From positions 1 through 64,000 of the forward strand of contig JAFSFT010000008.1 of the NCBI GenBank assembly GCA_017435045.1: a DNA stretch of 64,000 nucleotides, written 5' to 3'. The position numbers and the translations under genes were made by a program. The notes below the pieces were generated by a model that saw only the letters and a list, made by a program, of their open reading frames with translations, was not told where the DNA came from and did no database searches. Shown piece after piece: positions 43,041-51,705 of the stretch (positions within the stretch are counted from its first letter, which is position 1; each line of letters starts with the position of its first letter). The stretch comes from Oscillospiraceae bacterium (GTDB lineage Bacteria > Bacillota > Clostridia > Oscillospirales > Ruminococcaceae).

Positions 43041-44237
43041 ATGATTAGTATGGATATGATCAGAGAAGCTCACGAAGTTGTTAAAGCTGCTGGTGCAGTT
43101 TACACTCCAATTCTCAACATCCCAAAAATTGCTGAAAATCTTTATGTAAAATGCGAAAACCTTCAGAAAACAGGTTCCTTCAAACTCAGAGGCGCAACTT
43201 ACAAAATTTCCAAACTTACAGATGCAGAAAAAGCAGCTGGCGTTATCGCAGCATCTGCTGGTAACCATGCACAGGGCGTTGCACTTTCCGCAACAAACAT
43301 GGGCGTTAAATCTGTAATCTGCATGCCAGCAGGCGCTCCACTTGCAAAAGTTGAAGCAACAAAAGGCTACGGTGCAGAAGTTGTTCTTGTACCAGGCGCA
43401 TTTGACGATGCAGCAGCAAAAGCAGTTGAACTTCAGAAAGAATTCGGTTACACATTTGCTCACCCATACAACGATGACTACGTAATGGCTGGTCAGGGTA
43501 CAATCGGTCTTGAAATTATGGAACAGGCTCCAGATGCAGACTGTGTTATCGTTCCAATCGGCGGCGGCGGTATTGCTTCCGGTATTGCTTACGCAATCAA
43601 ACATATTAAACCAGAATGTACAGTAATCGGTGTTCAGGCTGACGAAGCTTCCGCAATGGTTAACTCCATCCGTTCCGGCGTACTCGGCACAACAGCAACA
43701 GCTAACACAATCGCTGACGGCTGTGCAGTTAAAGCACCTGGCGACAAAACATTTGCAGTATGTAAAGAATATCTTGACGATGTAGTTTCCGTTTCCGAAG
43801 AAGCTATCGCTATCGCTATGCTTGCTCTTGCTGAAAAAGGCAAAGTTGTAGCAGAAGGTGCTGGCGCTATGCCAACAGCTGCTGTTATGAGCGGCAAAGT
43901 TGACGGTTCCAAATACAACAAAATCGTATGTATGGTATCCGGCGGTAACGTAGACATCGGCATGCAGCAGAAACTCTTTACAAAAGCTCTCACAGCAACA
44001 GGCCGTATGGCAGAAATCTCCACAGAAGTTTCTGATAAAGCAGGCAACCTTGTTAAACTCATCGACCTTGTTTCCTCCACAGGTGCTAACATCCTTGAAC
44101 TCAACCACGTTAGAAGCCATATGGATGTTGATATCACAAGCTGTGTAGTACGTCTCACAATCGAAACAAGAGATCAGGAACACAAAGATGCAGTTTACGC
44201 ACTTCTTGCTGAAAACGGCTACAGACACGTTAAGTAA
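43041..44237 (+). CDS. ilvA: threonine ammonia-lyase (dehydratase) with ACT domain
   Basis: 398 residues. The PLP fold has Lys48 in KTGSFKLRGA, SAGNHAQGVA substrate loop and the GGGGIASG phosphate loop. A C-terminal ACT domain (about 325-398) is present, as in class 2 (TdcB/short IlvA) enzymes. It deaminates threonine to 2-oxobutyrate and ammonia, mainly catabolic in anaerobes. GGAGG precedes the ATG. Codons are extremely biased, suggesting very high expression; it is followed by a DAACS amino-acid symporter. Symbol could also be tdcB. Confidence 0.93.
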   Translation: MISMDMIREAHEVVKAAGAVYTPILNIPKIAENLYVKCENLQKTGSFKLRGATYKISKLTDAEKAAGVIAASAGNHAQGVALSATNMGVKSVICMPAGAPLAKVEATKGYGAEVVLVPGAFDDAAAKAVELQKEFGYTFAHPYNDDYVMAGQGTIGLEIMEQAPDADCVIVPIGGGGIASGIAYAIKHIKPECTVIGVQADEASAMVNSIRSGVLGTTATANTIADGCAVKAPGDKTFAVCKEYLDDVVSVSEEAIAIAMLALAEKGKVVAEGAGAMPTAAVMSGKVDGSKYNKIVCMVSGGNVDIGMQQKLFTKALTATGRMAEISTEVSDKAGNLVKLIDLVSSTGANILELNHVRSHMDVDITSCVVRLTIETRDQEHKDAVYALLAENGYRHVK

Positions 44238-44323
44238 TTAAAAATTGGTATAAGACCATTTATATAATTAAGAAATAAAATAAAAATACTTAATTATATA
44301 TGAAAATTAACAAATTGTTAAAA

Positions 44324-44341
44324 AACACTTGACAAAGTGTT
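44324..44341 (+). promoter_or_regulatory. inverted repeat over the symporter -35 box
   Basis: AACACTT (44324-44330) and AAGTGTT (44335-44341) flank GACA, overlapping the -35 hexamer; candidate operator. Confidence 0.35.
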
Positions 44342-44357
44342 AAAAAATATGTAAATT
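44329..44357 (+). promoter_or_regulatory. promoter of the DAACS symporter
   Basis: TTGACA (44329-44334), 17-base spacer, TAAATT (44352-44357). Confidence 0.4.
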
Positions 44358-44369
44358 ACTATAGGTATC

Positions 44370-44397
44370 TATCGGGAGGCATAATCTCCTCCCGATA
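44370..44397 (+). other. stable leader hairpin of the symporter mRNA
   Basis: 10-bp stem (44370-44379 with 44388-44397) that would form at the 5' end of the transcript, with no T-run after it. More likely a stabilising or protein-binding stem than a terminator. Confidence 0.5.
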
Positions 44398-44455
44398 ATA
44401 TATAATTAAAAGACTTTATTAAAAGTAGAAAAATTTAAGAAAGGTTTGAAAAATC

Positions 44456-45643
44456 ATGAAAAAACTTGGTTTGCTTCCAAAACTCGTTATTGGTATCGCA
44501 CTCGGTATCGTAATCGGTGCAGTATCCAGCAGCGTGGGTACAGAAATCCCAGTTAGACTCTTGGCTACATACAACGGTATCTTCAGCCAGTTCCTTAACT
44601 TCGTAATCCCACTCATCATCGTTGGCTTTATCGTTCCTGGTATTGCTGACCTCGGCACAGGCGCAGGTAAAACACTTGCTTCCACAGCAGGTATCGCATA
44701 CGTTTCCACAGTATGTGCAGGTTCCCTCGCATTCATCACAGCAACAATCCTCTTCCCAGGTCTTCTTGCTGGCGGCGACGGCCTCCTTGCTAACGTATTC
44801 GACAACCCAGAACACACAACACTCGCAGGCTACTTCACAGTTGAAATGCCAGCTATCATGGGTGTTATGTCTGCTCTTATCCTTGCATTTGTTCTCGGTC
44901 TTGGTATCGCTGTAACAAAATCCGAAACACTCAAGAAAATCTTTGATGAATTCCAGAGCATTATCTCCAAAGTTATTGCTTCTATCATCATCCCACTTCT
45001 CCCAATCCACGTTATGGGTATCTTCTGTAACCTCACATACGCAGGTACAGTTGTAATGATCATGTCCACATTTGCAAAAGTATTCGCAGTAGTTATCGTT
45101 CTCCACTGCGTAATGATCGTTCTCCAGTACGTTCTTGCAGGCGCACTCGGCAAAAAGAACCCATTCGTTTGCATCAAAAACATGCTCCCAGCATACGCAA
45201 CAGCTATCGGTACACAGTCTTCTGCTGCTACAATTCCAGTTACAAACGCTCAGACAAAACTCAACGGCGTTTCTGCTGAAATCGCAGACTTCGTAGTACC
45301 ACTCTGTGCAACAATCCACCTCTCCGGTTCTACAATCACACTCACATGCTGCTCCATGGCTATCATGATGCTCTCCGGTATGCCAACAGGCTTCGGCACA
45401 ATCTTCCCATTCATCCTTATGCTTGGTGTTACAATGGTTGCTGCTCCTGGCGTACCAGGTGGTGCTGTTATGGCTGCTCTCGGTCTCCTCGAATCCATGC
45501 TCGGCTTCAACGAAGTACAGCTTTCTCTTATGATCGCTCTCTACCTCGCTCAGGACTCCTTCGGTACAGCATGTAACGTTACAGGTGACGGCGCTATCGC
45601 TATCATCGTTGACGCTCTCTTCGGCAAAAAACAGAACGCTTAA
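44456..45643 (+). CDS. dicarboxylate/amino-acid:cation symporter (DAACS)
   Basis: 395 residues, eight transmembrane helices and re-entrant loops. Family motifs include SSAATIPVTNAQTKLNG (HP1 region), a Thr/Asn-rich core helix and the end segment DSFGTACNVTGDGAIAIIVD (the NMDGT-like helix 8). Members carry glutamate, dicarboxylates or serine/threonine with Na+. Placement after threonine dehydratase and similar codon bias suggest a serine/threonine carrier like SstT (inference). AGAAAGG precedes the ATG. Confidence 0.9.
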   Translation: MKKLGLLPKLVIGIALGIVIGAVSSSVGTEIPVRLLATYNGIFSQFLNFVIPLIIVGFIVPGIADLGTGAGKTLASTAGIAYVSTVCAGSLAFITATILFPGLLAGGDGLLANVFDNPEHTTLAGYFTVEMPAIMGVMSALILAFVLGLGIAVTKSETLKKIFDEFQSIISKVIASIIIPLLPIHVMGIFCNLTYAGTVVMIMSTFAKVFAVVIVLHCVMIVLQYVLAGALGKKNPFVCIKNMLPAYATAIGTQSSAATIPVTNAQTKLNGVSAEIADFVVPLCATIHLSGSTITLTCCSMAIMMLSGMPTGFGTIFPFILMLGVTMVAAPGVPGGAVMAALGLLESMLGFNEVQLSLMIALYLAQDSFGTACNVTGDGAIAIIVDALFGKKQNA

Positions 45644-45678
45644 TTTATTAAGTACACTGTAATAACCAAAGAATATTT

Positions 45679-45714
45679 AAAGGCATTGCCCTTATGGGCA
45701 GTGCCTTTTTTATT
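45679..45714 (+). terminator. terminator of the symporter gene
   Basis: 13-bp stem (45679-45691 with 45696-45708 region, one wobble), TTTTTTATTT. Confidence 0.9.
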
Positions 45715-45870
45715 TGTGCATCAGTATTATGCTTTAAGCAATAGTTGGCGTTGTGCACTTTTTGCAGTGCATAGAAATCCGTTTTAGCAGGCTGTTCATA
45801 TCTTATACTTGATATATTTTATAAAAGATAGTAAAATATAATAGATAATATATGTTTAAATGGGGGTATT

Positions 45871-46638
45871 ATGCAAAACTATAATATATCCGCATCGATA
45901 GTGGTGTATAACAGCCCCGAGGATGCATACAAAACAGTGGAAACCGTGCTGAAACATACGGAAAATCTGGACTTTGACCTGTTTGTTATCGACAACAACA
46001 GTGCAGATAAAATAGGCGAAAAGCTTATGGCTAATTTCAGCCGTCCGCACTATATTCTGCTGGATGAAAATGTGGGGTTTGGCAAGGGACACAACAAGGT
46101 TCTGGACAGGATAAATTCAAAGTATCACTTTATAATCAATCCTGATATAGTGATAAATGAAGATACTATCACCGAAATGTGCCGTTTTATGGATGAACAT
46201 CCCGACTGTTCCATCTGCTGCCCGAAGGTGCTGAATCCCGACGGAAGCGTGCAGTATCTGGCAAAGCGCAGGCCGACACTTTCTGCTTTGCTGGCAAGAA
46301 GGGTGCACAAGGGTCCTTTTAAAAAGATAGAACAACGCTATCTTGCTATGGAGCAGGACCATAATAAAAGCTTTGAGACAGAGTTCTGCACAGGCTGTTT
46401 TTCGGTGCTGAGAACCGATGTATTCAAAAAGATAAAAGGCTTTGACCCGCAGTATTTCCTCTATTTTGAGGATGCTGATATAACTATGGAAGCAAAAAAA
46501 TACGGCAAGGCTTATTATAATCCGGCTGCTGCGGTGGTACATCTGTGGCACAGGGAAACCGTAAAAAGCTTTAAGCCGTTTATGCTGCAGCTGCGGTCAA
46601 TGTTTATTTATATGAAAAAATGGGGATATAAACTTTAA
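45871..46638 (+). CDS. glycosyltransferase family 2 protein
   Basis: 255 residues, GT-A fold. ISASIVVYNSPEDAYKTV at the N-terminus, VIDNNSADK, DENVGFGKGHN and FIINPDI (DXD-like) are typical of rhamnosyltransferase-type GT2 enzymes (RgpA/WbbL-like); GFDPQYFLYFEDADITMEAKKYGK holds the catalytic ED. It has no membrane segment. The next genes make dTDP-rhamnose, so it probably moves rhamnose onto an envelope glycan (inference). Confidence 0.88.
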   Translation: MQNYNISASIVVYNSPEDAYKTVETVLKHTENLDFDLFVIDNNSADKIGEKLMANFSRPHYILLDENVGFGKGHNKVLDRINSKYHFIINPDIVINEDTITEMCRFMDEHPDCSICCPKVLNPDGSVQYLAKRRPTLSALLARRVHKGPFKKIEQRYLAMEQDHNKSFETEFCTGCFSVLRTDVFKKIKGFDPQYFLYFEDADITMEAKKYGKAYYNPAAAVVHLWHRETVKSFKPFMLQLRSMFIYMKKWGYKL

Positions 46639-46657
46639 CCCATAAAGGAGTGTTATT

Positions 46658-47542
46658 ATGAAAGGTATAGTATTAGCGGGCGGTGCAGGTACACGCCTTT
46701 ATCCGCTTACAATGGTAACATCAAAACAGCTTCTGCCGGTTTACGACAAGCCTATGATTTACTACCCTATTTCCACACTTATGCTTGCGGGCATCAAGGA
46801 TATCCTCATCATTTCCACACCGCAGGATACACCAAGATTTGAAGCTTTGCTGGGCGACGGCAGCCAGTTTGGACTCAACCTTTCCTACAAGGTACAGCCA
46901 TCACCTGACGGACTTGCACAGGCATTCCTGCTGGGTGAGGAATTTATCGGCGGCGAAGCCTGCGCAATGGTACTGGGTGACAATATTTTCTACGGCAACG
47001 GATTTGGCAGAATTCTCCGTGAGGCTGCACAGAATGCAGAAAACGGCAGAGCAACAGTGTTTGGCTATTATGTAGATGACCCTGAACGCTTCGGTATTGT
47101 GGAATTTGACGAAAACGGCAAGGTAATCTCTGTTGAGGAAAAACCTGCACAGCCAAAGAGCAACTATGCAATTACAGGTCTTTACTTCTACAACAAAGAA
47201 GTTGTAGAAGAGGCCAAAAAGGTTAAACCGTCTGCAAGGGGCGAGTTGGAAATCACAACACTCAACGACCAGTATCTCCAGCGTGACCTGCTGGATGTAA
47301 AACTGTTGGGCCGTGGCTTTGCATGGCTTGACACAGGCACAATGGACAGCCTTGTGGAAGCGGCAAACTTTGTGCAGATGGTAGAAAAACGTCAGGGTAT
47401 CAAAATTTCTGCTCTGGAAGAAATTGCATACCACAACGGTTGGATAAGCAAGGAAAAACTGCTGGAATCTGCCGAAAAATATGGCAAGAGTCCATATGGC
47501 GAACATCTTAAAAAGGTTGCAGACAATAAATTCAGATATTAA
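46658..47542 (+). CDS. rmlA: glucose-1-phosphate thymidylyltransferase
   Basis: 294 residues. [16 protein letters not shown] at residues 3-18 binds d[26 protein letters not shown] and [11 protein letters not shown] are conserved. First step of dTDP-L-rhamnose synthesis (dTTP + glucose-1-P). AAAGGAG precedes the ATG. Followed by rmlD and rmlB with gaps of 40 and 22 bases. Confidence 0.97.
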   Translation: MKGIVLAGGAGTRLYPLTMVTSKQLLPVYDKPMIYYPISTLMLAGIKDILIISTPQDTPRFEALLGDGSQFGLNLSYKVQPSPDGLAQAFLLGEEFIGGEACAMVLGDNIFYGNGFGRILREAAQNAENGRATVFGYYVDDPERFGIVEFDENGKVISVEEKPAQPKSNYAITGLYFYNKEVVEEAKKVKPSARGELEITTLNDQYLQRDLLDVKLLGRGFAWLDTGTMDSLVEAANFVQMVEKRQGIKISALEEIAYHNGWISKEKLLESAEKYGKSPYGEHLKKVADNKFRY

Positions 47543-47582
47543 TTCTATACGTCGCAGGACGTATATACACGCGAGGTAATAT

Positions 47583-48461
47583 ATGAGAATACTTATCACA
47601 GGTGCCAACGGTATGCTGGCAAAACAGATTATTACAGACCTGGAAAGAGGCCACAGTGAAATTGGCCCTCTCCCAAATGAAATGCTTCATCCGCAGATTC
47701 TTAAATGTGATGTTGACGAACTGGACATCACAGACAACGATGCCTGCCGTGCATATTTTATTTCCAATATGCCAGATATCTGCATCAACTGTGCTGCATA
47801 TACAAACGTTGACGGATGCGAGACAAACCAGCTGGATGCATTTAAGGTTAATGCCATGGGTGCAAGAAACCTTGCCCGTGCCTGCGAGCTTGTAGGAGCA
47901 AAGATGGTACACATCTCTACAGACTATGTGTTCAACGGTGAAGGCACAATGCCTTTCTGTGAATTTGACCCTGTTGCACCACAGTCTGTTTACGGCAAAA
48001 CAAAGCTGGCAGGTGAAAAATTTGTTGAACAGTTCTGCTCCAAGTTCTTTATTGTGAGAACAGCATGGCTTTATGGCTATGAAGGCAATAATTTTGTAAA
48101 AACTATGGTTCGTCTTGGCAAAGAACGCGGTTCCCTCAGTGTTGTTGACGACCAGCGCGGTAACCCTACAAACGCAGCAGATCTGTCTCATCACATACTT
48201 ACAATTGCACCAACCTGTGAATATGGTGTTTATCACTGCACAGGCAAAGGTGAATGTTCCTGGTATGAATTTGCCAAGGAAATTATGGAATGTGCAGGCA
48301 TCGAAGCAATTGTTTCTCCTTGCACAACAGAAGAATTTCCACGTCCTGCAAAACGCCCTGCATACTCCTGCCTTGAAAATATGATGCTCAAGGCAACAGT
48401 GGGCGACAATATGCGCCACTGGAAAGACGCCCTCAAGGCATACTTTGAAAATCAGAAATAA
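47583..48461 (+). CDS. rmlD: dTDP-4-dehydrorhamnose reductase
   Basis: 292-residue extended SDR with GANGMLA (NADPH loop), NCAAYTNVDGCE, STDYVFNG and YGKTKLAGE (catalytic YxxxK). It reduces dTDP-6-deoxy-L-lyxo-4-hexulose to dTDP-rhamnose. The usual neighbour rmlC (3,5-epimerase), which acts before it, is missing from this cluster. GCGAGG lies before the ATG. Confidence 0.95.
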   Translation: MRILITGANGMLAKQIITDLERGHSEIGPLPNEMLHPQILKCDVDELDITDNDACRAYFISNMPDICINCAAYTNVDGCETNQLDAFKVNAMGARNLARACELVGAKMVHISTDYVFNGEGTMPFCEFDPVAPQSVYGKTKLAGEKFVEQFCSKFFIVRTAWLYGYEGNNFVKTMVRLGKERGSLSVVDDQRGNPTNAADLSHHILTIAPTCEYGVYHCTGKGECSWYEFAKEIMECAGIEAIVSPCTTEEFPRPAKRPAYSCLENMMLKATVGDNMRHWKDALKAYFENQK

Positions 48462-48483
48462 TTACTAACGGAGAAAAAGATAT

Positions 48484-49503
48484 ATGACAATTATCGTAAC
48501 AGGCGGTGCCGGCTTTATCGGTTCAAACTTTGTTTTCCATATGCTTGCAAAATATCCCGAATACAGAATTATATGTCTGGACAAGCTCACATATGCGGGC
48601 AACCTTTCCACCCTTAAAGGCGTAATGGACAACCCTAACTTCCGCTTTGTAAAGGCTGACATCTGCGACAGAGAAGCAGTTTATAAGCTTTTTGAAGAAG
48701 AACATCCGGACATTGTGGTTAACTTTGCTGCAGAAAGCCATGTTGACCGATCTATCGAGGACCCTGGCATCTTCCTCAAGACAAATATCGAAGGTACAGC
48801 AGTGCTTATGGATGCATGCCGCAAATACGGCATACAGAGATATCATCAGGTTTCTACAGACGAAGTTTATGGTGACCTGCCTCTTGACCGTCCAGACCTG
48901 TTCTTTACAGAGGAAACACCAATCCATACATCCAGTCCGTATTCTTCCTCCAAAGCAGCAGCAGACCTGCTGGTTATGGCATACCACAGAACATATGGCC
49001 TGCCTGTGACAATCAGCCGCTGCTCCAACAACTACGGCCCATACCACTTCCCGGAAAAACTTATCCCTCTGATGATTGCAAACGCACTTAACGACAAGCC
49101 ACTGCCTGTATACGGCGAAGGCATCAATGTGCGTGACTGGCTATATGTTGAAGACCACTGCAAGGCTATTGACCTTATTATCCATAAAGGTAAAGTGGGC
49201 GAGGTTTACAACATCGGCGGTCATAACGAGATGAGAAACATCGATATCGTTAAAATCATCTGTAAGGAACTTGGCAAAGGCGAAGAACTTATCACATATG
49301 TAACAGACAGAAAAGGCCACGATATGCGTTATGCAATCGACCCTGCAAAGATTCACAACGAGCTTGGATGGCTGCCTGAAACAATGTTTAAAGACGGTAT
49401 CAAAAAGACAATACAGTGGTATCTGGACAACAAGGACTGGTGGGAAGAAATCATCAGCGGCGAATATCAGAACTACTATGACAAAATGTATAAGGACAGA
49501 TAA
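48484..49503 (+). CDS. rmlB: dTDP-glucose 4,6-dehydratase
   Basis: 339-residue extended SDR. GGAGFIGSNF NAD+ loop at residues 7-16, NFAAESHVDRSI, STDEVYGDL (Thr-Asp-Glu catalytic), YSSSKAAADLL (YxxxK) and SRCSNNYGPYHFPEKLIPL are all present. It forms dTDP-4-keto-6-deoxyglucose. Last of the rml cluster, ended by a strong terminator. Confidence 0.97.
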   Translation: MTIIVTGGAGFIGSNFVFHMLAKYPEYRIICLDKLTYAGNLSTLKGVMDNPNFRFVKADICDREAVYKLFEEEHPDIVVNFAAESHVDRSIEDPGIFLKTNIEGTAVLMDACRKYGIQRYHQVSTDEVYGDLPLDRPDLFFTEETPIHTSSPYSSSKAAADLLVMAYHRTYGLPVTISRCSNNYGPYHFPEKLIPLMIANALNDKPLPVYGEGINVRDWLYVEDHCKAIDLIIHKGKVGEVYNIGGHNEMRNIDIVKIICKELGKGEELITYVTDRKGHDMRYAIDPAKIHNELGWLPETMFKDGIKKTIQWYLDNKDWWEEIISGEYQNYYDKMYKDR

Positions 49504-49518
49504 TTTATCTGCAATTTT

Positions 49519-49549
49519 AAAAGGAGGGCTGATGCCCTCCTTTTTGTAT
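49519..49549. terminator. bidirectional terminator after rmlB
   Basis: 11-bp stem (49519-49529 with 49534-49544), TGAT loop, T run on plus and A-rich start on minus. Confidence 0.88.
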
Positions 49550-49555
49550 GATACT

Positions 49556-50728
49556 TTATCGGTATTCAAATTTCTTTGTTATAGGTGTGTAATTCTGCTT
49601 GCCGCTGAGCAGGTCGGATACCTTAATCCAGCTGTAGCTGAAATCCACAACCTCTTTGCCGTTTGGTACAGTTATTATATCGCCGGGTGTTTCGGTAAGA
49701 TAATATCCGTCAACGCAGGCAGCTATTTTCGGCAAAACTCCTTTTATGGCTGTGCTGCCGTCAATTTCCAGATAGTTGCCTGTCTGTGTGTTGCAGATGT
49801 AGTAAATTTCCTTTTCTCTGGTTTCGGCATCAAAATACTTTGGCAGAAAATGATTCTGTGTCAGCAGAAGTTCAGAGTTGTAGTGCAAAAAGCCTTTTTC
49901 TGCCTGCGGCAAAGAAATAACAGTGCTTTCTCCGCTGGTTATATTGTAAACTTCTATGCCGCCGCCATCTGCAGGGCAGGTGATATAGTTGTCGCCAAAC
50001 AGTTCACGCAGGTAATCGGATTGCTCTATAATATATTCCTTTTCGTATGTCTGCGGGTCAAGCAGAAAATAGTTGCTTTTCTGCCAGAGGACACCATCAT
50101 CTGCCTTTGATACTACAATCTCCTTGATTACAAACCTGTCGTTGCTGGCACCCATAAGCATATAGTCGCTGTCATCGTCATAGTCGTAAAAATTTTCCAC
50201 TGTCATAGTCTCGTGGTCTATGGAGATAATACCCTCATTTTCTTCCATATCACTGCCGGTAAAATAAATTTTTTTGCCGTCGCTTACAAAATCGGTGCCT
50301 ATGCCCACAATGTAATCGGGGACAGTAATATTGTTAAGCAGCTTTCCGTCAGGGGAAAACTGATACCAGTTCTGGTACATCTTGCCCGAATAGGAGTGTA
50401 TGCTGTCATTTTGTACAAGATAAAGGTATCCGTCGGTAAAAAACAGGCTTGCCGCACCAACCTTTTCCACGGCTGCTTCTTCGCCAAGGGGCTTTATTGT
50501 GGCAGTTTCAATGTCTATAATACCAATCTCTATAGTGTCGCTGTGACGGATTATTGTGTAGGCACAGCCGTCACCCGCCTTGGTGCCGGAAATACGGTTA
50601 TTCATGGATTTATATATGCTGTTGGTGGGGGGATTTTCGTATATGCTGTCATCAGGTTTATGGGCAGGCTGCGATGCAGAACAACCTGCAAGGCTTAAAG
50701 CCAGTATCAAAGCGAATAGTTTTTTCAT
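49556..50728 (-). CDS. lipoprotein of unknown function, possible beta-propeller
   Basis: 390 residues. Lipoprotein signal MKKLFALILALSLAGC with lipobox LAGC. The body has repeated short Tyr/Gly/Asp-rich units (LFFTDGYLYLVQND, VSDGKKIYFTGSD, ADGGGIEVYNI) that look like blades of a beta-propeller (DUF5050-like); no enzyme motif is recognised. AAAGGAG precedes the ATG. It converges on the rml cluster, but nothing links them functionally. Confidence 0.75.
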   Translation of the reverse strand: MKKLFALILALSLAGCSASQPAHKPDDSIYENPPTNSIYKSMNNRISGTKAGDGCAYTIIRHSDTIEIGIIDIETATIKPLGEEAAVEKVGAASLFFTDGYLYLVQNDSIHSYSGKMYQNWYQFSPDGKLLNNITVPDYIVGIGTDFVSDGKKIYFTGSDMEENEGIISIDHETMTVENFYDYDDDSDYMLMGASNDRFVIKEIVVSKADDGVLWQKSNYFLLDPQTYEKEYIIEQSDYLRELFGDNYITCPADGGGIEVYNITSGESTVISLPQAEKGFLHYNSELLLTQNHFLPKYFDAETREKEIYYICNTQTGNYLEIDGSTAIKGVLPKIAACVDGYYLTETPGDIITVPNGKEVVDFSYSWIKVSDLLSGKQNYTPITKKFEYR

Positions 50729-50844
50729 TATATTAACTCCTTTTGCTTTAAGTATTTTATCATATGGATACGGATTTTAAAATAAATAAAAAATTACAAA
50801 GCTGTAACCATTGTAAAAGCATTTTGTATAAAGCAGCTTGTCAC

Positions 50845-50873
50845 TTGACAAAGAATGTTTTTTTGCCTTTAAT
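50845..50873 (+). promoter_or_regulatory. putative promoter of the racemase gene
   Basis: TTGACA (50845-50850), 17-base spacer, TTTAAT (50868-50873). The gap 50729-50946 otherwise has no gene. Confidence 0.35.
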
Positions 50874-50946
50874 AATAATTGACCGCAGCAATCGGACTTT
50901 CGGTCAGCTACAGTACACAAACCACATCACAATACAGGTATCAGCT

Positions 50947-51648
50947 ATGAAAAAAACTCTCGGTATTCTCGGCGGTATGGGACCTCTTGCCACAGCCGAC
51001 CTCTTTACAAAAATTGTAACAATGACAAAAGCGGACTGCGACAACGACCATATCCGCATTTTTATAGACAACAATGCACAGATAAAAGACCGCACAGCCG
51101 CTATTCTTCACGGCGGCGAAAGCCCTCTGCCGCAGCTTATGGAATCAGCCAAAAAGCTGGAAAAGATGGGGGCGGACTGCATCATTATGCCCTGCAACAC
51201 AGCCCACTATTTTCTGCAGAGCCTGCAGATACAGGTAAAGGTGCCGTTTTTAAGTATGATTGGTCAGGCTGTGCGTGTGGCAAAACAGCGTTACCCGGGG
51301 CAGAAGGCGGGCATTCTTGCCACCACAGGCACCCTTGATGCAGGGGTATATTCCCGTGCCTTCAGCGATGAGGGTGTAGAGGTTGTGCTGCCCGATGAGG
51401 AACAGCGCCGCTATCTGATGAGTGTTATATACGATGGTGTAAAGGCAGGCAGAATGCCTACAGACCCAAGACCTTTCAATTCTGTGCTGAATGAGATGCA
51501 AAGCCGCGGAGCAGGATATTTTATTCTGGGATGCACAGAACTGCCTGTGGCAGTGCAGGCATTGGGCTTGCAGCACAACTTTGTTGATGCCACAACCGAG
51601 CTTGCCAAGGCGGCTATAGAATACTGCGGTTATGAAGTGAAGGAATAA
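50947..51648 (+). CDS. aspartate/glutamate-type amino-acid racemase
   Basis: 233 residues. Two-cysteine PLP-free racemase fold: GILGGMGPLATADLF at the start, Cys83 in MPCNTAHYF and Cys196 in LGCTELPVAV form the acid/base pair. Makes D-aspartate or D-glutamate, the latter for peptidoglycan; exact substrate unknown. The long ORF has 61 further upstream codons without a ribosome site; the ATG at 50947 starts at the conserved N-terminus. Ribosome site is weak (AGGT). Confidence 0.88.
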   Translation: MKKTLGILGGMGPLATADLFTKIVTMTKADCDNDHIRIFIDNNAQIKDRTAAILHGGESPLPQLMESAKKLEKMGADCIIMPCNTAHYFLQSLQIQVKVPFLSMIGQAVRVAKQRYPGQKAGILATTGTLDAGVYSRAFSDEGVEVVLPDEEQRRYLMSVIYDGVKAGRMPTDPRPFNSVLNEMQSRGAGYFILGCTELPVAVQALGLQHNFVDATTELAKAAIEYCGYEVKE

Positions 51649-51653
51649 CAAGA

Positions 51654-51686
51654 AAAAAACTCCCTGCTGCGGCAGGGAGTTTTTAC
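51654..51686. terminator. bidirectional terminator, racemase/GT-C gene
   Basis: 12-bp stem (51656-51667 with 51672-51683), A7 before and T after. Confidence 0.9.
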
Positions 51687-51705
51687 GTTATTTTATGAAT
51701 GATTT

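Noticed and set aside
43011..44228. 405-codon open frame on the minus strand
   Set aside because: Exact antisense of the threonine dehydratase, whose biased codons leave the opposite frame open; composition is unlike a real protein.
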